From Pseudomonas costantinii (GTDB lineage Bacteria > Pseudomonadota > Gammaproteobacteria > Pseudomonadales > Pseudomonadaceae): a stretch of DNA of 36,028 bases. This document shows, piece by piece, positions 17,370-24,764 of the stretch. The stretch is from assembly GCF_001870435.1 (NCBI RefSeq), contig NZ_MDDR01000044.1, forward strand, positions 1-36,028, written 5' to 3'. Under the pieces are notes generated by a model, which was not told the origin of the DNA, searched no databases, and saw only the letters and a list, made by a program, of their open reading frames with translations. The position numbers and the translations under genes were made by a program. The stretch's first letter is position 1. Each line of letters starts with the position of its first letter.

Positions 17370-17450
17370 CTTGTTTGTCCTGTATTTTTGTTGTTGTTCA
17401 AGACCCCCGGCGCGGTGAATCCGCCACCGGGGTTGAGCGTTGTCGGGGCC

Positions 17451-18218
17451 CTACACGTAGGTGGCCGCCAACCCGCCGTCCACCGGCAGATTGACTCCGT
17501 TGACCCAACGCGCGGCATCCGAACACAGGAAGGCGATCACCGCCGCCACCTCGTCGGCCAAGGCTGGGCGGGTCATGCGCTGGCTATCCTCGGCAACACG
17601 CTTGGGCCCGAGCATGCTGACAAAATCCCCTAGAATCGGTGTGAACACCGGCCCCGGCGCGACGCAGTTGATGCGCACCGAGTGATCGCGAAACCACCCC
17701 TGGGATTGTTGGAAGCTCCAGACGATCAGCGCTTCCTTGAAGTACTGATAACAACTGGCTTGCTCCACCGGGTTGGCCGCCAGCCATTGCTGCCCCGCGC
17801 CAAAGCTGTCGGTGGCCGCCAGCGCCTTGTGCAATTCCAGGCGTTGCGGCCATTGCGCGCCGAGGATCGAGGCGACATTGACGATACTGCCGCCCGCCGA
17901 CATGCGTGGCAGCAGCGCTTGAGTGAGATGACGCAAGCCCAGGTAGTTGACCTGCGCCACTATTTGCACCGGCGCCGTACCGGGTACGCCGGCGACATTG
18001 CATAGCGCATCGATCCGCGCCGGCAAGCGCGCCGCCAACGCATCGATACTGGCAGGGTCGCCCAAATCTGCCTGGAAGAAACCATCCAGGGTCAACTGCG
18101 GTTCATGGCGATCAACGCCGATCACCCTGGCACCCTGGAAGCGCGCCAGCCGCGCCAACTCGGCGCCAATGCCCGAAGCGACGCCGGTGACGATCAAGGT
18201 TTTGTTTTGCAAGTTCAT
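17451..18218 (-). CDS. calA: Coniferyl-alcohol dehydrogenase (SDR)
   Basis: CalA oxidises coniferyl alcohol to coniferyl aldehyde with NAD+. The 255-residue short-chain dehydrogenase has the cofactor motif TGVASGIG (about 11-18), NVAG (CNVAGVPG), and the active-site YQYFKEAL (Tyr-x3-Lys). The segments VAGVPGT, VNYLGL, CYQYFKEALIVWS and PVFTPIL closely match the CalA of Pseudomonas sp. HR199 as I recall it. The ATG at 18218 follows GAGGG at good spacing; the TTG two codons upstream is too close to that site. It follows the aldehyde dehydrogenase by 57 bases and is probably under the same sigma-54 promoter. Confidence 0.9.
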   Translation of the reverse strand: MNLQNKTLIVTGVASGIGAELARLARFQGARVIGVDRHEPQLTLDGFFQADLGDPASIDALAARLPARIDALCNVAGVPGTAPVQIVAQVNYLGLRHLTQALLPRMSAGGSIVNVASILGAQWPQRLELHKALAATDSFGAGQQWLAANPVEQASCYQYFKEALIVWSFQQSQGWFRDHSVRINCVAPGPVFTPILGDFVSMLGPKRVAEDSQRMTRPALADEVAAVIAFLCSDAARWVNGVNLPVDGGLAATYV

Positions 18219-18275
18219 GTTCAAGCCCTCTTATTTTTGTCTAGGCATGCGGGTTTCAAGCTGATGAGCCAGGGC

Positions 18276-19751
18276 TCAGAAAGGATAAGTCGGCGGCGTA
18301 TTTTTCACGGTGACCCATTGCCACTGGCTGTACTCGTCCCAGTCGGCCGGACCGCCCACACTGCCGCCATTGCCGGAGGCGCCGCGCCCGCCGAAGGGGT
18401 TGATGCATTCATCGGCAACCGTCTGGTCGTTGATGTGCAGCAGCCCGCAGTCAAGCCGCTCGCCGATGGCCATGGCGCGCCCCACCGACGGCGAGATAAT
18501 GGCGGCCGAGAGGCCATACTCCGTGCGGTTGGCCAGTTCGATGGCCTCCTCGTCACTGGCAAAACTGACCACCGTGGCCACCGGGCCGAAGATTTCATCT
18601 TCGAAGGCACGCATTCCTGGGCGAACGCCACTGAGTACGGTGGGCTGATAAAACAGCTGGTCATAGTCGCCGCCCGCCTCCAGCCGTGCGCCGGCCTGCA
18701 GGCTGTCGCTGACGATTTCGTGCACGCGCTGCAGTTGCCGTTGGTTGATCAACGGGCCGAGCGCGGCTTCGCCCCGGGCCGCGTTGCCCACCGTCAGCGC
18801 CCGGGCCTTGTCCACCAGCTTGCGGGTGAGGCTGGCGGCAATGGATTCGTGGGCCAGAATCAAGCCGGTCGCCATGCAGATTTGCCCCTGATGCAGCCAG
18901 GCCCCCCAGGCTGCATTGCTGGCGGCCAGGTCCAGGTCGGCGTCTTCGAGAATGATCAGCGGGTTTTTGCCGCCCAGTTCCAGTGCGACTTTTTTCAGGT
19001 GCCGCCCGGCCACCTCGGCGACTTTGCGCCCGGCCGCGGTGGAGCCGGTGAAAGCGATCATCCGCACATTGGGGTCACGGCACAGCGCTTCACCCGCAGG
19101 CGCGGCGCCAGGCAATACGTGCAGCAAACCCTTGGGCAAGCCCGCGGCCTCAAACAGCCGGGCGATAATGAAACCACCGCTGACGGGGGTCTGGGGGTCG
19201 GGTTTGAGCACGACCGCATTCCCCGCTGCGAGGGCCGGTGCTACCGAACGCAGCGACAAGACCAAGGGAAAATTGAACGGTGAAATGACCCCGACCACCC
19301 CATGTGGCTGACGCCGCGCATAGGACAGGCGCCCCGCCTCACTGGGCAGCACCAGCCCGTGGGGTTGGGACAACAGGCCAGCCGCCTGGTGCAGCAGCAC
19401 AATCGCCTCGCGCACTTCGTGTTCGCCCTTGAACAGCGCCGCCCCGGTTTCCCGGGCGATATACAACGCCAGCTCGGCGAACGACTGCTGGGCCAAATCC
19501 GCGGCCTTGCGAAAAATTTCAGCGCGCTCCCTGGGACCGAGCGCGGCCCACGCAGGCTGGGCCAAGGCCGCGCTGCGGCAGGCCGTGGCCATGTCGGCCG
19601 CACTGGCCATGGCACAGCGCATCAGCGGCTCGCTGGTGGCGGGTTCGATCACGTCGATCACAGATCCCGTGGCGGGTATCCAATCGCCGTTGAACAGGCA
19701 TTCGGACTCAAGCGCCCGCTGTAACAGGTGGGTGGTTTCAGACACTGACAT
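18276..19751 (-). CDS. Benzaldehyde-dehydrogenase-like aldehyde dehydrogenase (likely coniferyl aldehyde oxidation)
   Basis: This NAD(P)-dependent aldehyde dehydrogenase of 491 residues has general base E258 (LELGGKNP) and nucleophile C292 (HQGQICMA). The overall sequence, including HQAAGL, LHQGQ, HINDQ and the C-terminal PPTYPF end, follows XylC/AreC benzaldehyde dehydrogenases, not the HR199 CalB type. By position, first in the operon with calA, it probably oxidises coniferyl aldehyde to ferulate. Alternatively the operon may treat benzyl-type alcohols. The ATG is preceded by GGGAG. A -24/-12 promoter lies about 75-90 bases upstream, and a sigma-54 activator is divergent, as for XylR-controlled operons. 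Confidence 0.88.
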   Translation of the reverse strand: MSVSETTHLLQRALESECLFNGDWIPATGSVIDVIEPATSEPLMRCAMASAADMATACRSAALAQPAWAALGPRERAEIFRKAADLAQQSFAELALYIARETGAALFKGEHEVREAIVLLHQAAGLLSQPHGLVLPSEAGRLSYARRQPHGVVGVISPFNFPLVLSLRSVAPALAAGNAVVLKPDPQTPVSGGFIIARLFEAAGLPKGLLHVLPGAAPAGEALCRDPNVRMIAFTGSTAAGRKVAEVAGRHLKKVALELGGKNPLIILEDADLDLAASNAAWGAWLHQGQICMATGLILAHESIAASLTRKLVDKARALTVGNAARGEAALGPLINQRQLQRVHEIVSDSLQAGARLEAGGDYDQLFYQPTVLSGVRPGMRAFEDEIFGPVATVVSFASDEEAIELANRTEYGLSAAIISPSVGRAMAIGERLDCGLLHINDQTVADECINPFGGRGASGNGGSVGGPADWDEYSQWQWVTVKNTPPTYPF

Positions 19752-19824
19752 GGCAACTCCCGGTTCTTGTAGTTTTCATCGCCTGCACAGCCACGAGCCT
19801 GTGCAAACGCCGCATCAAGCCTTG

Positions 19825-19840
19825 AGCAAAGGCTGTGCCG
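19825..19840 (-). promoter_or_regulatory. Sigma-54 (-24/-12) promoter of the aldehyde dehydrogenase-calA operon
   Basis: On the minus strand the sequence CGGCACAGCCTTTGCT has GG and GC separated by exactly 10 bases. It matches TGGCACG-N4-TTGCW at all but two fixed positions. It points at the aldehyde dehydrogenase gene with a leader of about 65 bases, and its activator is encoded divergently. Confidence 0.75.
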
Positions 19841-19950
19841 CTTGCGCGCAGCAGCGCAGACATAAATCACCGAGGGCTCTGGTCCGCGACCTGCCGCGCG
19901 AAACTCACGCACAGCCCACGGCTCGGTTGCAGAAACCGTGTACCTGTCAC

Positions 19951-19966
19951 TTGTTCAATTGATAAG
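19951..19966. promoter_or_regulatory. XylR/DmpR-like upstream activator site
   Basis: TTGTTCAATTGATAAG resembles the upstream site TTGATCAATTGATCAA bound by XylR/DmpR-type activators, with three mismatches. It lies about 110-125 bp upstream of the -24 box, the usual distance for activation by looping, and just before the activator gene itself. Confidence 0.6.
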
Positions 19967-19984
19967 GTTATGTTTAATAACTAT
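19964..19984. promoter_or_regulatory. FerR-operator-like inverted repeat before the sigma-54 activator
   Basis: This 21-base stretch matches the ech operator at 16 of 21 positions and keeps the inner symmetric arms GTTAT and ATAAC (19968-19972 and 19978-19982). It lies 46 bases before the activator start and overlaps the edge of the upstream activator site. Confidence 0.5.
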
Positions 19985-20030
19985 CTCAGCGGTTACTCAT
20001 ATCGTTCACTCGCATTGCAGGGGCATAACA

Positions 20031-21797
20031 ATGACTAATCCCCACAGCACGCTGCCCGACGACCAGGCAGCCACCAGGCGCTACCATCCTCGGGGCGACA
20101 GCCGCCAGCTCAGCGACAGCAGTTCGCCGACGCCTGCGGAACTGACCGACTGCCTGTTTTTTTCTCCCGAAGACGGGCGTATTTGGCTCAACGACCAGCG
20201 CATGTTGTTGCTGCACTGCTCCTCGTTCGGCGCCCTGCGCGGGGAAGTCATCGAACGCCTGGGCCTGGAGCAGGCGCGCGGCCTGTTTACCCGCACCGGT
20301 TACGCCTCCGGTGCGCGGGACGCCCGGCTGATACGCGAACGCTGGCCACAGGCCGATGCCGCCGCCGTGTTTCGCGCCGGGACGCACCTTCACACCTTGG
20401 AAGGCATAACCAAGGTCGAACCCCTGCACTTCAAGTTCGACGCCGACTCGGGTTTCTATGAAGGTGAGTTTCTCTGGCATCACTCCTGCGAGGCCGACGA
20501 ACATGTGGCGACTTATGGCATCGGTCAGGACCCGGTGTGCTGGACTGAAACCGGCTATGCCATAGGTTTCGTCAGTGGCCTGTTTGGGCAAATGGTGATT
20601 TTCCGCGAGGTGGAATGCCGTGGCATGGGTCACCGATGCTGCCGGGTGATCGGCAAGACGGCCGAACAGTGGGGTGATGTCGAACAGGACCTGCGCTACC
20701 TGAATGTGTCCCAGCCCGTCACAAACCCCAGCGTCTCCCCAACACCCCACAACCCGGTGAGCAGCAGCGCCAGGAGCGGTCTGCCACCCCCCTTGATTGG
20801 CGCCAGTGCGGCGTTCAACGCCGCGACACAAGCGTTGCAACGGGTCGCACTGACCCCCGCCACCGTGCTGATCAGCGGTGAGTCCGGGGTCGGCAAGGAG
20901 ATGTTCGCGCGCCAGTTGCACCAGCTCAGCCGTCGCCACGACGGCCCGTTTGTGGCCCTCAATTGCGCGGCCATCCCCGACAACCTGATCGAAGCTGAAC
21001 TCTTCGGTGTCGAGCGCGGTGCGTATACCGGCGCGACGCATTCACGCCCCGGGCGTTTCGAACGGGCCCAGGACGGGACACTGTTTCTGGATGAAATCAC
21101 CAGCCTCAGCCTGGCCGGGCAAAGCAAGCTGCTACGGGCCTTGCAGGAGCGGGAAATCGAACGGGTCGGCGGCGTGCGCGGGATCAAGGTCGATGTACGC
21201 GTGGTCGCCGCCACCAATATTGATCTGCGCAAAGCAGTGGCTGACGGTACGTTTCGCGAAGACCTGTTCTACCGACTCAACGTCTACCCCATTGCCTTGC
21301 CGCCGCTGCGCGAACGCCGGGATGATATCCCCCTGCTGATCAACGCGTTCCTCACGCGCTTCTGCCAGGAATACGCCCGGACGCCAGCGGGCCTGACCAT
21401 GCGTGCGCTGAAGGTATTGTTGCGATACGACTTCGCGGGCAACGTGCGGGAACTGCAAAACCTGATCGAGCGCGGCCTGATCGCCAGCGATGAAGGCCAA
21501 GCCATCGACCTGGTCCACCTGTTTCGCAACGAACCGATGCCGTCTGATCCCTACGGCGTGGACGGCCACGGCAGCTTGTCCACCACTGACCTGCGCCCAC
21601 CCACGAGTCGCCCGGCACTGCTGGAAACCCTTGGCGAACTGGACCAGGGGTTTTCTATCGACGGTCTGGAATCTCGCCTGATCAACGAAGCCTTGCAACA
21701 GAACGCAGGCAACCTGGCGGCGGCGGCAAGGCTCCTGGGGCTGAGCCGCGCTCAGTTCGCCTACCGGCTTAAGAAGCATCGAGGGCAACTCACCTGA
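20031..21797 (+). CDS. Sigma-54-dependent activator, XylR/DmpR type (XylR_N-V4R-AAA+-Fis HTH)
   Basis: This 588-residue effector-sensing activator of RNA polymerase sigma-54 starts at the ATG at 20031, with GGGG 9 bases upstream; the longer reading from 19938 would pass through the control region. An N-terminal XylR_N/V4R sensory part (about 40-215) carries cysteines 153, 170, 196 and 203/204, like the zinc-bound phenol pocket of DmpR/MopR. The AAA+ domain has Walker A GESGVGKE (283-290), GAYTGA (330-335), Walker B LFLDE (351-355), and a Fis-type helix-turn-helix at the end (NLAAAARLLGLSRAQFAYRLKK). It is divergent from the aldehyde dehydrogenase-calA operon, its likely target. The effector is probably a phenolic or aromatic alcohol such as coniferyl alcohol, but this is inferred. 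Confidence 0.92.
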   Translation: MTNPHSTLPDDQAATRRYHPRGDSRQLSDSSSPTPAELTDCLFFSPEDGRIWLNDQRMLLLHCSSFGALRGEVIERLGLEQARGLFTRTGYASGARDARLIRERWPQADAAAVFRAGTHLHTLEGITKVEPLHFKFDADSGFYEGEFLWHHSCEADEHVATYGIGQDPVCWTETGYAIGFVSGLFGQMVIFREVECRGMGHRCCRVIGKTAEQWGDVEQDLRYLNVSQPVTNPSVSPTPHNPVSSSARSGLPPPLIGASAAFNAATQALQRVALTPATVLISGESGVGKEMFARQLHQLSRRHDGPFVALNCAAIPDNLIEAELFGVERGAYTGATHSRPGRFERAQDGTLFLDEITSLSLAGQSKLLRALQEREIERVGGVRGIKVDVRVVAATNIDLRKAVADGTFREDLFYRLNVYPIALPPLRERRDDIPLLINAFLTRFCQEYARTPAGLTMRALKVLLRYDFAGNVRELQNLIERGLIASDEGQAIDLVHLFRNEPMPSDPYGVDGHGSLSTTDLRPPTSRPALLETLGELDQGFSIDGLESRLINEALQQNAGNLAAAARLLGLSRAQFAYRLKKHRGQLT

Positions 21798-21960
21798 CGC
21801 CAACCACCACCCACGTCAACACTATTCAGTGGTTCCCACCGGAACGAAAAAGAGACTAGCGAATAGAGTGTAAAAAATTGAAATTTAATGATTTCCTGTA
21901 TTTAACATACAAAGAAAGGCTTAATTTACGACTTGTTTTCAAGGGGAAGCTCAAAGCAAC

Positions 21961-22872
21961 CTACTGCAAACGCATGCGCTTGATGTCCCGCTGAGGTGGC
22001 TCTCCGAACAAACGGCTGTATTCACGACTGAACTGCGACGAGCTTTCATAGCCCACCAACCCGCCCGCACTGCTCGCATCAACATTCTGGCTGAGCATCA
22101 ACTGCCGTGCCGCTTGCAGGCGTAGCTGTTTCTGATACTGCAACGGGCTCATGCCGGTGACAGTACGAAAGTGCTGGCGAAAGGTGGATGGGCTCATATG
22201 TGCGTTCGACGCCAGGTCGTCCATGCGCAGCGCCTGGCGAAAGTTCAGTTTCAGCCAGGCGACCGTCTTGGCAATATGCTGGCTGGGCGAACCGGCAGCG
22301 ACCACATGCAGCAACTGCGGACCGTGGGCACCATTTAGCAGGCGCGCGATGATCTCCTCCTTGATCAGCGGCGCCAGCGTCTCCAGCAACTCTGGTTCGC
22401 CGAGCAAACCCACCAATCGCCCCAAGGCATCCAGTACGCCAGCGTCAAGGGCCTGCACTGTGATCGGTCGGAATCCGTCATCTTTCATGCGCTGTGACAA
22501 ATGCATGCGCTCGGCGACTTGCATCACCGTGGCACTGTCGAATGTCAGCATCATACCCAGGAACGGTTGCGCAATGCTGGCCTGAGTCACATGTGAAATG
22601 ACCGGCAGGTCGACACTGGTAACCATCGACTGGCCAGGCGCGTAGCTCAGCACCTCTTCCCCCACCATCACCTGCTTGCAACCTTGCAACGTCACGCCAA
22701 TGCCCAATCCGTAAATACAATGCACGGGCATGGAAGCGGCTTTTCGCCGGTGCAGGCTCAGGCCGGGAATAGCGGTGAACTGGTCGCAGTCGCTGCGCAC
22801 AATCTGGCTGACGGCCCCGGCGAGACGACTGGTGTCACTGACAATCGGGTGGCTTCTGAAGGCAGTTTGCAC
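21961..22872 (-). CDS. AraC-family regulator with AraC_N (PF06719-type) domain
   Basis: This 303-residue regulator has an N-terminal cupin-like AraC_N domain (about 15-165). A C-terminal pair of helix-turn-helices follows: MDDLASNAHMSPSTFRQHFRTVTGMSPLQYQKQLRL, then GYESSSQFSREYSRLFGEPP. The GTG at 22872 is chosen since AAGGAG lies 6 bases before it; the 13-codon extension has no ribosome site. Regulators of this type (for example YqhC) usually control neighbouring oxidoreductases. Here a TGCCTGATTCA motif lies about 90 bp upstream, and copies precede the DUF1330-hydrolase pair and the aldo/keto reductase, suggesting autoregulation and local control. Confidence 0.88.
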   Translation of the reverse strand: MQTAFRSHPIVSDTSRLAGAVSQIVRSDCDQFTAIPGLSLHRRKAASMPVHCIYGLGIGVTLQGCKQVMVGEEVLSYAPGQSMVTSVDLPVISHVTQASIAQPFLGMMLTFDSATVMQVAERMHLSQRMKDDGFRPITVQALDAGVLDALGRLVGLLGEPELLETLAPLIKEEIIARLLNGAHGPQLLHVVAAGSPSQHIAKTVAWLKLNFRQALRMDDLASNAHMSPSTFRQHFRTVTGMSPLQYQKQLRLQAARQLMLSQNVDASSAGGLVGYESSSQFSREYSRLFGEPPQRDIKRMRLQ

Positions 22873-22958
22873 AGTTGACTCCTTGAGAATATGAGGCCTG
22901 TAGCTGATCACGGATCACCCCGTTATGTGAAGCGCTGCATGGGAACCGGCTAGTTGCT

Positions 22959-22969
22959 TGCCTGATTCA
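22959..22969. promoter_or_regulatory. TGCCTGATTCA motif, copy 1 (before the AraC gene)
   Basis: This 11-bp sequence recurs exactly at 24677-24687 and 27149-27159, each time in a non-coding stretch upstream of a minus-strand gene in the AraC-linked cluster. It is a candidate AraC-protein half-site. Confidence 0.5.
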
Positions 22970-22990
22970 AGGAAACTAACGGACGACCAA

Positions 22991-23010
22991 CGCCCGGCAG
23001 TTGCCGGGCG
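22991..23010. terminator. GC-rich hairpin downstream of the hydrolase gene
   Basis: CGCCCGGCA and TGCCGGGCG form a 9-bp perfect stem 35 bases after the hydrolase stop (minus strand). The T-tract is poor, so this is a possible intrinsic terminator or RNA 3'-end protector. Confidence 0.5.
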
Positions 23011-23044
23011 CTAAACACGTAGAACAAGCTCCCTGAAGTCAACG

Positions 23045-24106
23045 TCACGCAATGTGCTTGTCAAACCAGTCCAAGATCAGTTTCGGGTGCTGCCCGAAGT
23101 AGTTGTAACCCTGAAATCTAAGGTCAGTGCCTTCGATCCAGAACAACGCTTTGTCCTTGGAGGACAGGGTGTCGAAAATCTCCTGGACATTGGAGGGTTT
23201 GGTCAGGAAGTCATTGCGTACCTGGGCGACAAACGTCGGCAAAGTCACCGCCTTGGCGTACTCCATTGGCCATATATCTGCCAGGTGATAGCCGGTGCGC
23301 CGATGCAGCGCGGCATCGAAACGCTCGACACCATTGGCGATCTTCTGCCGCTCCACCGCCGTTTCCACGAACACCCTTGGCGTTACCGGCTGCAACGCCA
23401 CCAGCGCTTTGACGTGTTTGAATTCTTTCGGGTGCTTCTTGATGCCGACGATGGTGGCGTTGGCCCCCAGGCAGCGGCTGTACAACACCGTCTTCATATT
23501 TTTGGTATCAGGCCGGGATTTGGCGTAACGCAATGAACCCACCACATCGCGGTACTCCAACACGCCATGACCGTTCACGCCGCCGCTACCCATGCCACTG
23601 CGGCCATGGTTGCGCAAATCGTAGGCGATGATGTTGTAGCCCGCGTCATGCAAGGCTTTGTATTCCGGCAGGAAATTCACCTCAAAACCGCCAAAGTCAG
23701 TCCACGGCTCCAGGTGCCCAGGGTAACCATAACGGTTGCACGGCATCGGGTGATTGCAGATCACCAGGCGGTTGGATTTACCGGGAATGAACCAACCTTC
23801 AATGGTCACACCATCCATCGCGGGGAAGAAAATCTCTTCATACTCCATGCCGTACTCGTTCGGCCAGCGCAGAATCGGCGTGCGTGTCGAATGCGCCATC
23901 AGATCGGCAAGGCCATTGATGAAAGCATCGGATGAGTCGGCAGGAGTGGTAGCGGTCATGGTTTGTTTCTCCGCGACCTGGGCAAACGACAGTGTCGAAG
24001 CGATCACAGGCAGTGTGGCCAACGCTGCGCCGACTTTGAGCAGGTTGCGGCGGCTTTGCGAAGGCGTGTTGACGGGGGGAATGAGCAGATCGAGTGGCTT
24101 GGCCAT
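23045..24106 (-). CDS. Alpha/beta-hydrolase with twin-arginine signal
   Basis: This 353-residue protein begins with a Tat signal: SRRNLLKVGAALATLPVIAS at about 18-37, cleaved near SFA. The hydrolase fold shows the N-terminal strand and oxyanion region (CNHPMPCNRYGYPG), the DLRNHGRSG turn, a nucleophile elbow YSRCLGAN and a late histidine (GQHP). The elbow reads S-R-C-L-G, so the nucleophile appears to be Cys, not Ser, as in dienelactone hydrolases. It is the second gene after the DUF1330 protein, 56 bases away, with GGAG before the ATG. It is probably folded in the cytoplasm and exported to the periplasm. The substrate is unknown. Confidence 0.82.
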   Translation of the reverse strand: MAKPLDLLIPPVNTPSQSRRNLLKVGAALATLPVIASTLSFAQVAEKQTMTATTPADSSDAFINGLADLMAHSTRTPILRWPNEYGMEYEEIFFPAMDGVTIEGWFIPGKSNRLVICNHPMPCNRYGYPGHLEPWTDFGGFEVNFLPEYKALHDAGYNIIAYDLRNHGRSGMGSGGVNGHGVLEYRDVVGSLRYAKSRPDTKNMKTVLYSRCLGANATIVGIKKHPKEFKHVKALVALQPVTPRVFVETAVERQKIANGVERFDAALHRRTGYHLADIWPMEYAKAVTLPTFVAQVRNDFLTKPSNVQEIFDTLSSKDKALFWIEGTDLRFQGYNYFGQHPKLILDWFDKHIA

Positions 24107-24162
24107 GTCAGGCTCCGGATATCGGCTGAAGGAGGTTGGGATTGCAAAGACCTGGCACCGGA

Positions 24163-24540
24163 TTACTGCGGTGCAGGCACGTAACCTTCAGTGATCACCA
24201 CGGAGCCTTCGGTCGCGGCTATTCGAAACTCTTTAGCGGCGGTGTATTCCGGCGAGTTATAGAACCGCTGGGCATCGGCAAGGCTTGGAAACTCGGCAAT
24301 CGCCATCACCGACTTGGGCTTTCCTTCAACCGCCGTGGCATTGAGGTTGAAGACAATCACCCTGCCACCGTACTTCGGTGCCAGCGGCCCTGCGGCTTCC
24401 ATGTAGCGCTGGAAGGTGGCCTGATCGTTGATCTGGTAGTTGGCGATCATGTAGCCGTGGGGCACTGGATCCTGTGCCAGGCAAAGACCTGTAAACCCAA
24501 GCGTGATTGCAGCGACAGAACCGGTGAGCAGTTTTTTCAT
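24163..24540 (-). CDS. DUF1330 family protein with signal peptide
   Basis: This 125-residue protein has a Sec signal peptide (MKKLLTGSVAAITLGFTGLCLA, cleavage after CLA at about 22). The mature part is a ferredoxin-like DUF1330 dimeric barrel (GYMIANYQINDQATFQRYMEAAGPLAPKYGG and FPSLADAQRFYNSPEYTAAKEFR). DUF1330 proteins usually lack a signal, so this one is an exported variant. Its biochemical role is unknown. AGGAG stands before the ATG, and it leads the pair with the Tat-exported hydrolase. A TGCCTGATTCA motif lies 137 bp upstream. Confidence 0.85.
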   Translation of the reverse strand: MKKLLTGSVAAITLGFTGLCLAQDPVPHGYMIANYQINDQATFQRYMEAAGPLAPKYGGRVIVFNLNATAVEGKPKSVMAIAEFPSLADAQRFYNSPEYTAAKEFRIAATEGSVVITEGYVPAPQ

Positions 24541-24676
24541 CGTATGAACTCCTATGAATATGAAAAACAGACCGCACGAAACCCAGCCGAGCCGGATCGG
24601 TCATCGATGGGCAATCGCGGTCGTCAAAGTATGTGAGGGTGTGCCGGAAGGGAGTTGCCGGTTCTGCTGCTTCTAC

Positions 24677-24687
24677 TGCCTGATTCA
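24677..24687. promoter_or_regulatory. TGCCTGATTCA motif, copy 2 (before the DUF1330-hydrolase pair)
   Basis: Exact copy of the 11-bp motif seen before the AraC gene, in the 224-bp gap between the SDR stop and the DUF1330 start. It directly precedes the hairpin at 24695-24720. Confidence 0.5.
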
Positions 24688-24694
24688 GCGAATC

Positions 24695-24720
24695 GGAGGG
24701 GCTGCTCAGAAAGCCCCTCC
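24695..24720. terminator. Hairpin downstream of the SDR gene
   Basis: GGAGGGGCT and AGCCCCTCC make a perfect 9-bp stem with an 8-base loop, 45 bases past the SDR stop on the minus strand. No T-run follows in that direction, so termination strength is uncertain. Confidence 0.5.
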
Positions 24721-24764
24721 CTGAAAAATCTCAGGCCTGGTCGGTGGGCATGCTATTGCACGCG

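Noticed and set aside
18105..19283. 392-codon open frame antisense to the aldehyde dehydrogenase
   Set aside because: Same reason: no recognisable domain and opposite an enzyme with intact active-site residues.
18276..19751. Naming the aldehyde dehydrogenase calB
   Set aside because: Its sequence follows XylC-type benzaldehyde dehydrogenases, unlike the CalB I know from HR199; only the position suggests that role.
19938..20030. 31-codon N-terminal extension of the sigma-54 activator
   Set aside because: It would place the activator site and FerR-like operator inside the gene and has no ribosome site.
24695..24720. Strong intrinsic terminator after the SDR gene
   Set aside because: The stem is strong but no T-tract follows in the direction of transcription, so it was listed only as a weak candidate.
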